Shown: positions 16,738 through 25,806 of the stretch, piece by piece
Layout of the letters: every line of letters begins with the position of its first letter
How positions within the stretch are numbered: position 1 is the first letter of the stretch
Source of the DNA: Haloechinothrix_A salitolerans
GTDB taxonomy: Bacteria > Actinomycetota > Actinomycetes > Mycobacteriales > Pseudonocardiaceae
Assembly (NCBI RefSeq): GCF_039544105.1
Contig: NZ_BAABLA010000107.1
Strand: one strand, 5' to 3'
Length of the DNA stretch: 64,000 nt
The notes under the pieces: model-generated
Databases searched by the model: none
Seen by the model: the letters and a program-made list of their open reading frames with translations, nothing else
Told to the model about the DNA's origin: nothing
Program-made: the position numbers and the translations under genes

Positions 16738-17103
16738 TCAGGCCGACTGTCCCGCGGCGCGCAATCGCGCACCGGCTCTCGCGCGCTCGTCCTCGTCGCC
16801 TTGGCTCAGCGCCGCCTTGGCCGCCGCTACGTCGACCTCTTCGCCGAGCTCCGCGCTCTCCGCGAGCACGCTGACCGAGTCGGCCGTGACGGAGAGGAAG
16901 CCACCGTGGACCGCTGCCCCAACGTGCTCGCCGTCCACCGTCGTGATCATCACGACGCCACCCTCGACGAGCTGGCCGAGCACCGGTTCATGACCAGGCA
17001 GGATACCGATCTCGCCCTCCGTGGTCTGGGCGATGACATACTTCGCCTTGCCCGACCACAGCCTGCGCTCGACGGCGACCAACTCGACGGTCATCTCAGC
17101 CAC
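16738..17103 (-). CDS. atpC: ATP synthase epsilon subunit
   Basis: Epsilon couples rotation of the central stalk to F1 and damps ATP hydrolysis. The 121-residue protein has the N-terminal beta sandwich (MTVELVAVERRLWSGKAKYV, GEIGILPGHEPVL) and a C-terminal helical arm of AAKAAL and ARAGARLRAA. GTG start at 17103 behind AAGGAG. Unlike the rest of the operon it is separated from atpD by 186 bases with two stable hairpins. Confidence 0.96.
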   Translation of the reverse strand: MAEMTVELVAVERRLWSGKAKYVIAQTTEGEIGILPGHEPVLGQLVEGGVVMITTVDGEHVGAAVHGGFLSVTADSVSVLAESAELGEEVDVAAAKAALSQGDEDERARAGARLRAAGQSA

Positions 17104-17205
17104 GTGGTTGCTCCTTCGTCGTGCAACTACTGAATGTCAGTCTAGTTCCCCCACACGCGGCCCCGGCAGGGGCGTACCACTTGCGTGGGAGATACCCGGT
17201 GCGAG

Positions 17206-17283
17206 TGGTGGGCCCGCAGCGAACTACGGACCCACCACCAGCCAAGCCAGTCCCGCACACCGGGGTTCGCGGGGCGGAACCCC
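17206..17283 (-). promoter_or_regulatory. Two hairpins in an unusually long atpD-atpC gap
   Basis: Seven bases past the atpD stop, 17262-17268 (GGGGTTC) pairs perfectly with 17277-17283. Further on, TGGTGGGCCCG (17206-17216) pairs with CGGACCCACCA (17227-17237) with one central mismatch. Neither has a T-run. They may attenuate or process the mRNA so that less epsilon is made than beta. Confidence 0.6.
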
Positions 17284-17289
17284 GCGGGT

Positions 17290-18726
17290 TCACTTTCCGG
17301 TGATCTCGCGGTACTTCTTCTCGAGGTCGTCCAGGCCACCGATGCCGAGGAACGCCTGCTCCGGGTAGTGGTCGAACTCGCCCTTGGCGATCTTGTCGAA
17401 CGCCTCGACGGTCTCCGCCAGCGGCACGGTCGAGCCAGGCTGGCCGGTGAAGACCTCGGCGACCAGCATGTTCTGCGACAGGTACCGCTCGATGCGGCGC
17501 GCCCGGTTGACCGTCATCTTGTCCTCTTCGGACAGCTCGTCCATACCGAGAATCGCGATGATGTCCTGCAGCTCCTTGTACTTCTGCAGGATCCGGATGA
17601 CCTCGGAGGCGACCCGATAGTGCTCCTCACCGACGATGCCAGGCTCGAGGATCGTCGAGGACGACGTGAGCGGGTCGACCGCGGGGAAGATGCCCTTCTG
17701 GAACACGCCACGCGACAGCTCGGTGGTGGCGTCAAGGTGGGCGAACGTCGTCGCTGGCGCGGGGTCGGTGTAGTCGTCCGCTGGGACGTAGATCGCCTGC
17801 ATCGAGGTGATCGACCGGCCCTTGGTCGAGGTGATCCGCTCCTGCAGCGTGCCCATCTCGTCCGCCAGGGTCGGCTGGTAACCCACGGCCGACGGCATCC
17901 GGCCCAGCAGGGTGGAGACCTCCTGGCCCGCCTGGGTGAAGCGGAAGATGTTGTCGATGAACAGCAGCACGTCCTGGTTCTGGACGTCACGGAAGTACTC
18001 CGCCATGGTCAGCGCGGACAGCGCGACCCGCATACGGGTGCCCGGCGGCTCGTCCATCTGACCGAACACCAGGGCGGTGTCGTTGATGGTGCCGTCCTCA
18101 CCGAGCTCGAGGAACAGGTCCGTGCCTTCACGGGTGCGCTCACCGACACCGGCGAACACCGAGGTACCACCGAAGTTCTTGGCGACACGGGTGATCATCT
18201 CCTTGATGAGCACCGTCTTGCCGACACCGGCGCCACCGAACAGGCCGATCTTGCCACCCTGCACGTACGGGGTCAGCAGGTCGATGACCTTCAGGCCGGT
18301 CTCGAGCACCTGCGTGCTGCCCTCGAGCTGGTCGAAAGCCGGCGGCTTGCGGTGAATGCCCCAGCGCTCGAGGTCGTCGCCGTAGCCGGGCTCGTCGAGG
18401 CACTCGCCGAGCGCGTTGTAGACGTGGCCCTTGACCTTGTCACCGACCGGCACCGAGATCGGCCCGCCGGTGTCGCGAACAGGTGCGCCACGGACGAGGC
18501 CGTCCTGCGGCTGCAGCGAAATGGTGCGCACCAGGTTGTCACCGAGGTGCTGCGCGACCTCGAGGGTGACGGTCTTGGCGAGCTCTTCGAACTCGATGTC
18601 GACCTTGAGCGCGTTGTACTGCGCGGGGATCTGCCCGCGCGGGAACTCGACGTCGACGACGGGGCCGGTCACCGAGACGATGCGACCCGTCGCACCTTCG
18701 GTCTTGGTAGGTTCTGTGGTGGTCAT
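17290..18726 (-). CDS. atpD: ATP synthase beta subunit
   Basis: The catalytic subunit of F1. The 478-residue sequence has the P-loop GGAGVGKTVLIKE, the catalytic Glu region GVGERTREGTDL, the Walker B stretch VLLFIDNIFRFTQAG and the DELSEED-type loop, here DELSEEDK. Normal length for the family. It starts inside the end of atpG with an ATGA overlap, so beta and gamma are translationally coupled. Confidence 0.98.
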   Translation of the reverse strand: MTTTEPTKTEGATGRIVSVTGPVVDVEFPRGQIPAQYNALKVDIEFEELAKTVTLEVAQHLGDNLVRTISLQPQDGLVRGAPVRDTGGPISVPVGDKVKGHVYNALGECLDEPGYGDDLERWGIHRKPPAFDQLEGSTQVLETGLKVIDLLTPYVQGGKIGLFGGAGVGKTVLIKEMITRVAKNFGGTSVFAGVGERTREGTDLFLELGEDGTINDTALVFGQMDEPPGTRMRVALSALTMAEYFRDVQNQDVLLFIDNIFRFTQAGQEVSTLLGRMPSAVGYQPTLADEMGTLQERITSTKGRSITSMQAIYVPADDYTDPAPATTFAHLDATTELSRGVFQKGIFPAVDPLTSSSTILEPGIVGEEHYRVASEVIRILQKYKELQDIIAILGMDELSEEDKMTVNRARRIERYLSQNMLVAEVFTGQPGSTVPLAETVEAFDKIAKGEFDHYPEQAFLGIGGLDDLEKKYREITGK

Positions 18727-19673
18727 TCTTCAACTCCTGCCGTGGCCAGCGCGTCCGCGCCACCGACGATTTCGCTGATCTCCTGGGTGATCTGGGCCTG
18801 CCGAGCCTGGTTCGCCTCCCGCGTGAGGGTGTCGACCAGCTCGTTCGCGTTGTCCGACGCCGCCTTCATGGCGGTACGGCGGGCGGCGAGCTCGGAGGCG
18901 GCCGACTCGAGCAGCGCCGCGTAGATGCGGGTGTTGATGTACTTCGGCAGCAGCGCGCCGAGCAGGGTCTCCGCGCTCGGCTCGAAGTCGTAGGCAGGCA
19001 GCAGCGTCGGAGCTTGCTGTGCGCTCTCACCCTCGTCGGCGTACTCCACCTCGAGCGGCGCGATCCGCTTGGCGACCGGTGTCTGGGTGAGCATCGAGCG
19101 GAACTCGGTGTAGACGATGTGTAGCTCGTCGACACCGACGACACCGTCGGCGCCAGGTCCCTCCGCCTCGTCGTCCGCCCCGGCCAGGAAGAGGTTCACC
19201 ATGGCGTCGCCCGCTTCGGCGGCGTTGACGTAGTGCGGCTGGTCGGAGAACCCGGTCCAGCTGTCGGTGACGTCGCGGCCCCGGAAGCGGTAGTAGTTCA
19301 GCCCCTTGCCGCCGATGACGTAGAGGACCGGCTCCTTGCCCTGCTCGCGCAGCAGCGAGAACAGCTCCTCCGTCGCCCGCAGCACGTTGGCGTTGTAGCC
19401 GCCGCAGAGGCCCTTGTCACTGGTCACCACGAGCACCGCGGCCCTGCGCGGGTTCGCCCGCTCGGTGAGCAGCGGGTGGTCGAGGTTCGACGCCCCGCTC
19501 GCCAGCGCGGAGAGCACGTTGGTGATCTCCGTTGAGTAGGGCCGTGCGGCCTCGACCCGCGCCTGGGCCTTGGTAATGCGCGACGTCGCGATCAACTCCA
19601 TGGCCTTGGTGATCTTGCCAATGGACTTGGTCGACTTGATGCGCGCTCGCAGTTCGCGAAGTTGTGCACCCAT
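18723..19673 (-). CDS. atpG: ATP synthase gamma subunit
   Basis: Gamma is the rotating shaft inside the alpha/beta hexamer. The 316-residue protein has the N-terminal coiled helix (LRARIKSTKSIGKITKAMEL), the conserved TSDKGLCGGYNAN, and the C-terminal helix ARRTAMKAASDNA. About residues 165-215 form an acidic insert (DDEAEGPGADG) also seen in mycobacterial gamma, where it is linked to low ATPase activity. It follows atpA by 11 bases. Confidence 0.97.
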   Translation of the reverse strand: MGAQLRELRARIKSTKSIGKITKAMELIATSRITKAQARVEAARPYSTEITNVLSALASGASNLDHPLLTERANPRRAAVLVVTSDKGLCGGYNANVLRATEELFSLLREQGKEPVLYVIGGKGLNYYRFRGRDVTDSWTGFSDQPHYVNAAEAGDAMVNLFLAGADDEAEGPGADGVVGVDELHIVYTEFRSMLTQTPVAKRIAPLEVEYADEGESAQQAPTLLPAYDFEPSAETLLGALLPKYINTRIYAALLESAASELAARRTAMKAASDNANELVDTLTREANQARQAQITQEISEIVGGADALATAGVEE

Positions 19674-19684
19674 GAGTTACCCGG

Positions 19685-21325
19685 TCACTTCTTCGGGGCT
19701 GGCTTGTTGACCTTGACGGTTTCCTGCCCGACCTTCTCGGCGTCCATCGCCTCGGCCTCCGCCTCGACCAGCGGCTTGCCCTCCGAGGTCAGGAACCCCT
19801 TCTTGAAGTCGTTCACCGCTTCGACGACGCGCTTGGCGTTGTCGTCGCTCCACTTCCCGGTGTCACGCACCTCGGCGAGGATGCCCTCGTGCTTGTGCCG
19901 CACGTGGTCGATGAACTCCGAGTTGAACCGGCGGACGTCGTCGACCGGCACGGTGTCGAAGTGGCCGTCGGTGCCGAGGAAGACCGTCAGCACCTGCTCC
20001 TCGACCGGGATCGGCTGGAACTCGCGCTGCTTGAGCACCTCGTACAGCCGCGCACCACGCTCCAGCTGCGACTTGGACGCGTCGTCCAGGTCGGAGGCGA
20101 AGGCGGCGAATGCTTCGAGCTCCCGGTACTGCGACAGGTCGATACGCAGCGAGCCCGACACCGTCTTCATCGCCTTGACCTGCGCGTCACCACCGACACG
20201 CGAGACCGAGATACCGACGTCGATCGCGGGCCGCTGGCCAGCGTTGAACAGGTCGGACTGGAAGAAGCACTGTCCGTCGGTGATCGAGATGACGTTGGTC
20301 GGGATGTAGGCCGAGACGTCGTTCGCCTTGGTCTCGATGATCGGCAGGCCGGTCAGCGAGCCGCCACCGAGGTCGTCAGACAGCTTGGCGCACCGCTCGA
20401 GCAGACGGGAGTGTAAGTAGAAGACGTCACCGGGGAACGCCTCGCGGCCCGGCGGACGGCGCAGCAGCAGCGAGATCGCTCGGTACGCCTCCGCCTGCTT
20501 GGTGAGGTCGTCGAAGACGACAAGCACGTGCTTGCCCTGGTACATCCAGTGCTGGCCGATGGCCGAACCGGTGTAGGGGGCGAGCCACTTGTACCCGGCG
20601 GAGTCGGACGCCGGGGCGGCGACGATGGTCGTGTAGTCCATCGCGCCGTGATCCTCGAGCGACTTCTTGACCGCCGCGATGGTGGAGCCCTTCTGGCCGA
20701 TGGCGACGTAGATGCAACGCACCTGCTTCTGCGGGTCGCCGGATTCCCAGTTGGCCTTCTGGTTGATGATGGTGTCGACGCAGACCGCGGTCTTACCGGT
20801 CTTGCGGTCACCGATGATCAGCTGGCGCTGGCCACGGCCGATCGGGGTCATCGAGTCAATGGCGGTGATACCGGTCTGCAGCGGCTCGGACACCGGCTGC
20901 CGCTGGACCACCGACGCCGCCTGCTTCTCGAGGGCACGGCGGCCTTCTTCGGCGATCTCACCGAGGCCGTCGATGGGCTTGCCGAGCGGGTCAACGACCC
21001 GGCCGAGGTAGCCCTCCCCGACCGGCACCGACAGAATCCGGCCGGTGCGCTTGACCTCCTGGCCCTCTTCGACCGACTCGAAGTCACCCAGGATGGCCAC
21101 ACCGAGCTCGCGCGGCTCGAGGTTCAGCGCGACACCAAGCACGCCGCCGGGGAACTCCAGCAGCTCGTTGGCCATCGTCGAAGGCAGGCCCTCGACGTGC
21201 GCGATGCCGTCACCGGCGTCGACGACGACGCCGACCTCTTCCCGGCTCACATCCGGGGAGTAACTCGAGACGTAGTTCTCGATCGCACTGCGGATCTCGT
21301 CCGAGGAGATCGTCAGCTCCGTCAT
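19685..21325 (-). CDS. atpA: ATP synthase alpha subunit
   Basis: Non-catalytic nucleotide-binding subunit of F1, 546 residues. The P-loop is GDRKTGKTAVCVDT, and the alpha signature PAIDVGISVSRVGGDAQ is present. The C-terminal extension of about 35 residues past the usual end, finishing KVNKPAPKK, is a feature of actinobacterial alpha subunits, where it suppresses ATP hydrolysis. ATG start at 21325; atpH ends 79 bases upstream. Confidence 0.98.
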   Translation of the reverse strand: MTELTISSDEIRSAIENYVSSYSPDVSREEVGVVVDAGDGIAHVEGLPSTMANELLEFPGGVLGVALNLEPRELGVAILGDFESVEEGQEVKRTGRILSVPVGEGYLGRVVDPLGKPIDGLGEIAEEGRRALEKQAASVVQRQPVSEPLQTGITAIDSMTPIGRGQRQLIIGDRKTGKTAVCVDTIINQKANWESGDPQKQVRCIYVAIGQKGSTIAAVKKSLEDHGAMDYTTIVAAPASDSAGYKWLAPYTGSAIGQHWMYQGKHVLVVFDDLTKQAEAYRAISLLLRRPPGREAFPGDVFYLHSRLLERCAKLSDDLGGGSLTGLPIIETKANDVSAYIPTNVISITDGQCFFQSDLFNAGQRPAIDVGISVSRVGGDAQVKAMKTVSGSLRIDLSQYRELEAFAAFASDLDDASKSQLERGARLYEVLKQREFQPIPVEEQVLTVFLGTDGHFDTVPVDDVRRFNSEFIDHVRHKHEGILAEVRDTGKWSDDNAKRVVEAVNDFKKGFLTSEGKPLVEAEAEAMDAEKVGQETVKVNKPAPKK

Positions 21326-21404
21326 GTCGTTCCCGCTCTCACTTCATTCTCTGCCACTTGCAACGTCTGTGTGTGTTTGTGCCGGTGACCCGGCTTGCCA
21401 GCCG

Positions 21405-22232
21405 TCAGGCCAGCTGACCGCGCAGCGCCATGATCCGGCCAGCCGAACTGCCGTCGATGACCTCGTCGCCGACCTTGACGACGATGCCGCCAAGCACGTC
21501 CGGCTTGACCTCGGCATGCAGCGTGATCGGCTTGCCGTAGATCCGGTTCAGCTTGGCCGAGAGCGCATCGCGCTGCTCGTCGGTGAGCGGGCTCGCGGTG
21601 ATCACGTGTGCCACCGACTGCTCGCGTCGCCGTGCCGCCAGTTCGGACAGCTCGTCGAGCCGCTTCTCGACTCCCCTGCCCTTCGGGTCGCCCGCGACCT
21701 GCTCGATCAACGCGAGCGTGACCGCGTTGACGCGGTCGCCAAAGATCTGGCGCACCAGCTCTCGCTTGGCCGCGACGCTGCCGGACTGATCCGACAGTGC
21801 ACGGTCGAGCTCGGCGTTGTTCGCCACGGCCCGAGCGACACCGAACAACTCGTCCTCAACCCTGTTGAGGGTACCGTCACGCTCGGCCGCGGCCAGCATC
21901 GCGCTCGCCCCGAGCGCTCGGACGCCGTCGAGCAGCTCACGCGGATTGGACCACCTGCTGCCAGCGACGACGTCGAGCACCTGCAAGGTCGGCTCGCCCA
22001 CCTTTTCGCCGAGCAGCGAACGCACCAGGTTCTTGCGGGCGTCCTCCGACGCGGCGGGGTCTGCGACGGCACGGCGCAGCGAGACCTCGTCCCGCAGCAG
22101 CCGCGCGAACGCGAACAGCTCCTCGCCGACCGTGGCAGGGCTGGCATCCGCCCCGCCGAGCACCCCGTCAAGGCGGTGTTCGGCGGCGGCGAGCGCGTCC
22201 CTACTCGCGGCGTGCATGGTTGTCGCGGCCAT
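21405..22232 (-). CDS. atpH: ATP synthase delta subunit
   Basis: Peripheral-stalk subunit joining subunit b to the top of F1. The 275-residue protein is about 90 residues longer than E. coli delta: an N-terminal helical extension (ASRDALAAAEHRLDGVLGG) precedes the usual six-helix bundle, and the C-terminal domain ends in the conserved DPDVLGG-type motif (KPDVLGGIVVKVGDEVIDG). In mycobacteria this region is fused to b; here the gene is separate, its ATG overlapping the atpF stop by one base. Confidence 0.95.
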   Translation of the reverse strand: MAATTMHAASRDALAAAEHRLDGVLGGADASPATVGEELFAFARLLRDEVSLRRAVADPAASEDARKNLVRSLLGEKVGEPTLQVLDVVAGSRWSNPRELLDGVRALGASAMLAAAERDGTLNRVEDELFGVARAVANNAELDRALSDQSGSVAAKRELVRQIFGDRVNAVTLALIEQVAGDPKGRGVEKRLDELSELAARRREQSVAHVITASPLTDEQRDALSAKLNRIYGKPITLHAEVKPDVLGGIVVKVGDEVIDGSSAGRIMALRGQLA

Positions 22233-22771
22233 CAGTTCCGTGCCCCGGTGGTGGCGTCGAGCTCAGCGAGGAACCGGTCGACGGTGCCCTTGCGACGGGC
22301 CTCGTCCTCCAGCGACTCACCGACGATACGGCTGGCGAGTTCGATGGAGTTGCGACCGAGCTCGGAGCGCAGCTCAGCGATGATCTGCGCCTTCTGCGCC
22401 TGCAGCTGAGCCTCGCCGTTGGCGACGATACGTGCCGCCTCGGCCTCGGCCTCAGCACGCAGCTCGTCACGAATCCGCTCCGCTTCCAGCCTGGCGTCGT
22501 CACGGATCTTGGCGGCCTCGGTGCGGGCCTCAGCGAGCTGCGCGTTGTACTGCTGACGCGCCCGCTCCGCCTCGGCCTGCGCCTTCTCGGCCTTCTCGAT
22601 CCCGCCTTCGATCGTCTCGGCCCGCTCCTCGTACAGCTTCTCGAAGCGCGGGACGACGTACTTCCACAGGATGAAGAGCAGGATGCCGAAGGCGACGAGG
22701 CCAAGGGCGATCTCTGACGGCAGCGGAAGGACTGGATTGTGCTCTTCCTCAGCTGCCAGCACGTATGTCAT
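22232..22771 (-). CDS. atpF: ATP synthase subunit b
   Basis: Membrane-anchored peripheral stalk. A helix near 20-45 (IALGLVAFGILLFILWKYVV) is followed by a long charged coiled coil rich in Ala, Glu and Arg. The 179-residue form starts at ATG 22771; GTG 22777 or TTG 22789 are possible because GGGAG lies between them. It is followed directly by atpH. Confidence 0.95.
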   Translation of the reverse strand: MTYVLAAEEEHNPVLPLPSEIALGLVAFGILLFILWKYVVPRFEKLYEERAETIEGGIEKAEKAQAEAERARQQYNAQLAEARTEAAKIRDDARLEAERIRDELRAEAEAEAARIVANGEAQLQAQKAQIIAELRSELGRNSIELASRIVGESLEDEARRKGTVDRFLAELDATTGARN

Positions 22772-22805
22772 AAGCACGACGTCTCCCAATACGGTGAGGC
22801 GTTAA

Positions 22806-23054
22806 TCAGGCAGCGGAAGCGATGAAGTACAGCACCAGACCGATCAGCGCGAGCACCTCGGTCAGCACGAACGTGGTCCACGCGATACCCATCAGCTTGC
22901 CCTGCGCCTCGGGCTGACGCGCGGTGCCGTTGATGACGGCGGCCCAGATCAGGCCGACACCGATACCGGGGCCGATGGCGCCAAGGCCGTAACCGATCAT
23001 GGCGAGGCCCGGGTTCAGGTTGACGGCTTCCTGCGCGAGAACGATGTTGCTCAC
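22806..23054 (-). CDS. atpE: ATP synthase subunit c
   Basis: Rotor ring subunit of Fo: two membrane helices with a polar loop. Helix one carries the Gly-rich packing motif (GLGAIGPGIGVG), the loop is NGTARQPEAQGK, and helix two holds the proton-binding Glu66 in FVLTEVLAL. GTG 23054 is chosen because GGAAAGGG lies just upstream, giving 82 residues; starting at 23078 would add eight residues without support. It lies 34 bases ahead of atpF. Confidence 0.96.
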   Translation of the reverse strand: MSNIVLAQEAVNLNPGLAMIGYGLGAIGPGIGVGLIWAAVINGTARQPEAQGKLMGIAWTTFVLTEVLALIGLVLYFIASAA

Positions 23055-23120
23055 TGTGTATCCCTTTCCAACTCTCATCCGCCATGCTGCGGATCGCGAG
23101 GCTTTCTCGGTGTGGTGTGC

Positions 23121-23984
23121 TTAGTGGTCTTCCGCCAGGGCCATGCCGATGTATCCGGCGGAGAGCACGGCGAAAACGTAGGCCTGGATCACCTGGATCA
23201 GGGCCTCGACAAAGGTCATCAGGATCGCGAACGCCCACGAGATCAGCGAAACGGGCTTCAGCGCGGCGCTAGCCTCAAGCAGCAGGTACGAACCCGCCAG
23301 CGTGAACACCAGCAAAATGAGGTGCCCGGCGAACATCGCGGCGAAAACACGAATCGCGAGCGTGATCGGGTTCATGATGAACTTCTGGAAGAACTCGATC
23401 GGCGTCAGCAGCAGGTAGATCGGCTTGGGCGCACCGGCGGGGAAGAGCTGGTTCTTCAGGTAGCCGGTGAAGCCGTGCCGACGGAAGCCCGCGATGTGGT
23501 AGACGGGGTAGACGACCAGGATCGACAACGCCAGCGGGAAGCCGATATGCGAGAACGTCGGGAACTGAATCAGCGGAATGATCCCGAACAGGTTGTTGAC
23601 CAGGATGAAGGTGAACAACGCCAGAATCAGCGGAACGAAAGGCCGGAAGTCGGCCGAGCCGATCTGCTCCCGCGCGATGTTGTTGCGACCGAAGTCGTAG
23701 ACCGACTCAGCGGCGAACTGCAGCTTGCCGGGAACGACCTTGAGGTTGCGGGAGGCGATCAGGAAGAACGCCGCCACGATGACCACGGATAGAACGACCA
23801 AGACCATCGGCTTGGTCACTCCGCCGACGATCGGCGGAAGGAAGAAATCCCCGACACCCGGGGGTACGAAACCGCCACCTTGTGCAACTACCAGCGCGCC
23901 CAACGAGGGCTCCTTCCGGTTCTCCCGGTCGGCGTTCACACCGCCAGGGGAATCGTCATGATCTGTCGTTAACGTACCTGACAC
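23121..23984 (-). CDS. atpB: ATP synthase subunit a
   Basis: Stator channel of Fo, 287 residues, with a long polar N-terminus of about 55 residues and then five to six helices. The essential Arg is in LAIRVFAAMFAGHL, and the last helix has EALIQVIQAYVFAVL. GTG start at 23984 with AGGGTG upstream; a later start is possible because the first 30 residues are poorly conserved. It opens the main atp series 129 bases downstream of the AtpI-like gene. Confidence 0.96.
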   Translation of the reverse strand: MSGTLTTDHDDSPGGVNADRENRKEPSLGALVVAQGGGFVPPGVGDFFLPPIVGGVTKPMVLVVLSVVIVAAFFLIASRNLKVVPGKLQFAAESVYDFGRNNIAREQIGSADFRPFVPLILALFTFILVNNLFGIIPLIQFPTFSHIGFPLALSILVVYPVYHIAGFRRHGFTGYLKNQLFPAGAPKPIYLLLTPIEFFQKFIMNPITLAIRVFAAMFAGHLILLVFTLAGSYLLLEASAALKPVSLISWAFAILMTFVEALIQVIQAYVFAVLSAGYIGMALAEDH

Positions 23985-24113
23985 ATGCCAGGCACCCTGC
24001 GGCGGATGGGCCCAGGCCGATACCGGCGAGCTCCGCCCGCAGAGCGGACCCTACCAGCCCGCATGACGCCACATAGTACGGGCGTACTCCTTAAGACGAG
24101 GGACACCCCGCCG

Positions 24114-24641
24114 TCACTGAGAGTTCGGAATGATCGTCGGGATCTTGGTGCGTTTGAACGCGACGACCTCGGCTCCCGCCCACACCATCACGGCCGCGAG
24201 CACGGTCAACGCGAGCGAGAGCGTGTGCAACGCGTCCACCTCGCGCAGCAGCATCATCACGACGAGTAGCGCCAGGATCTTGAAGACGTATCCCCCCAGC
24301 GCGACCGCCATGACGAACATCACAGGCAGGTCGGCGGACTGCTTCATCATCACGAACGTCGCCAGCGACGACGCCAGCGCGACCACGCCGCCAACCAGCG
24401 CGCCCCAGAGGCCCGCCGTGCCGTTGAGCACTGTCGCGACGACGGCGGCGATCACGATGGTCACCGCGGTCACGGGCAGCGCGGTGCGCAGCATGGTGTC
24501 GGCGAGAGTTCGGACGACGGCGCCGTGCGGGTTCTCCGGTTCCGCGGTGTTCGCACTGGCGCCGGCGGTGCCGGTCTTCGGGGTCTCCGTGCCTTCGGGA
24601 GTCTCGATGGCGTCGGTGTTGTCGCTACCGGCGTCGGTCAC
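24114..24641 (-). CDS. AtpI-like membrane protein
   Basis: The first 45 residues are acidic, Thr/Glu/Pro rich and probably disordered. Four hydrophobic helices follow (VTAVTIVIAAVVATVL, LWGALVGGVVALASSLATFV, FVMAVALGGYVFKILALLVV, LTVLAAVMVWAGAEVVAF). Gene place and topology fit subunit I (Rv1303 equivalent), which helps assemble the c ring or handle Mg2+. The sequence is too variable for proof. GTG start overlaps the wecA stop (GTGA). Confidence 0.75.
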   Translation of the reverse strand: MTDAGSDNTDAIETPEGTETPKTGTAGASANTAEPENPHGAVVRTLADTMLRTALPVTAVTIVIAAVVATVLNGTAGLWGALVGGVVALASSLATFVMMKQSADLPVMFVMAVALGGYVFKILALLVVMMLLREVDALHTLSLALTVLAAVMVWAGAEVVAFKRTKIPTIIPNSQ

Positions 24642-25795
24642 TTGGCGGCCTCCTTGGGTCTCGACCTGAGTCTAGGCACCGCCGAGACGAGCACCCCGAC
24701 GAGCAGGCCGAGCAACATGATCCAGAACACCGCCGCCGCCTCGAACAGCGTCAGCGCGACCGTACCGAACGCCAGCAACCCGGCCCACATGTACATCAGC
24801 AGCACGGCGCGACGCTGCGAGTGACCGATCTCAAGCAGCCGGTGGTGCAGGTGCATCTTGTCGGCAGCGAACGGGCTCTCCCCCCTGCGAGTCCGACGGA
24901 TGACCGCCATAAGCAGGTCGAGCAGCGGCAGGAACAACGCGCCAGCCACCACGATCAGCGGCGACAGCAACGCGACGATGTTGGTGGTGTTGTACTGCGG
25001 GTACGACATCTTGCCCGAAGCCGACGTGATGGCGCCCGCGAGCATCAGCCCGATGAACATCGACCCTGAGTCGCCCATGAACAGCTTGGCCGGCTGGAAG
25101 TTATGCGGCAGGAAGCCAAGGCAAGCTCCGGCGAGCGTCGCCCCGATCAGCGCTGGCGGGTAGGTGGCGACGTCGCCGCCGGTCGTGGCGAGCAGGCCGA
25201 GCGAGAACACGCACAGCGCGGACGCGGCGACCAGCCCGATTCCCGCGGCGAGGCCGTCGAGGCCGTCAACGAAGTTCATGGCGTTGACCATGGTGACGAC
25301 GAGCAGCACCACCAGCAGTCCACCCTGGTTCTGGTCCAGTTGGAACAGCGTGCCGACGTCACCGTCACTACCGCCCCACGGCACCCAGAAGGTGCTCCAC
25401 TGCACACCGAACAGCACGAGGATGCCCGCGCACATCACCTGGCCCGCCAGCTTGGTCCACGCGTCAAGCTCGAACCGGTCGTCGACCGCCCCGATCAGCA
25501 CGATCACCCCGCCGCCGATCAACACCCCGATCGGGTCGAGTGAGAACTCGAACGCGGCGCGCAGCACCGGGAGCTGGTGCGCGAGGTACATGCCCCCCGC
25601 GACTCCGGCGTACATGGCGAGCCCGCCCAAGTACGGCATCGGCTGGGCGTGGACGTCGCGAGCGCGCGGGTAGGCCATCGCGCCAAGCCGCATCGCGACA
25701 CGACGCGCGACACCGGTGAGCAGGAACGTCAGCGCGGCTGCCGTGAGCCCGACGAGGAGGTACTCGCGAATCGGGAGGACGGCTGTTTCTGTCAC
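24638..25795 (-). CDS. wecA: UDP-GlcNAc:undecaprenyl-phosphate GlcNAc-1-phosphate transferase
   Basis: A 385-residue polytopic enzyme of the MraY/WecA family. Motifs: DDRFELDAW, NFVDGLDGLAAGIG with the catalytic Asp pair, FMGDSGSMFIGLMLAG, and the cytoplasmic HLHHRLLEIGHSQRRAV loop that marks GlcNAc-1-P transferases. In mycobacteria the equivalent (Rv1302) makes the decaprenyl-PP-GlcNAc used to attach arabinogalactan to peptidoglycan; the same role is likely here. It is in the same transcript as the tsaC and atp genes. Confidence 0.92.
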   Translation of the reverse strand: MTETAVLPIREYLLVGLTAAALTFLLTGVARRVAMRLGAMAYPRARDVHAQPMPYLGGLAMYAGVAGGMYLAHQLPVLRAAFEFSLDPIGVLIGGGVIVLIGAVDDRFELDAWTKLAGQVMCAGILVLFGVQWSTFWVPWGGSDGDVGTLFQLDQNQGGLLVVLLVVTMVNAMNFVDGLDGLAAGIGLVAASALCVFSLGLLATTGGDVATYPPALIGATLAGACLGFLPHNFQPAKLFMGDSGSMFIGLMLAGAITSASGKMSYPQYNTTNIVALLSPLIVVAGALFLPLLDLLMAVIRRTRRGESPFAADKMHLHHRLLEIGHSQRRAVLLMYMWAGLLAFGTVALTLFEAAAVFWIMLLGLLVGVLVSAVPRLRSRPKEAAK

Positions 25796-25806
25796 GATCG
25801 GCCAGC

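Noticed and set aside
17185..18924. A 579-codon plus-strand frame
   Set aside because: It is the antisense shadow of atpD with high third-position bias mirrored; no domain is visible.
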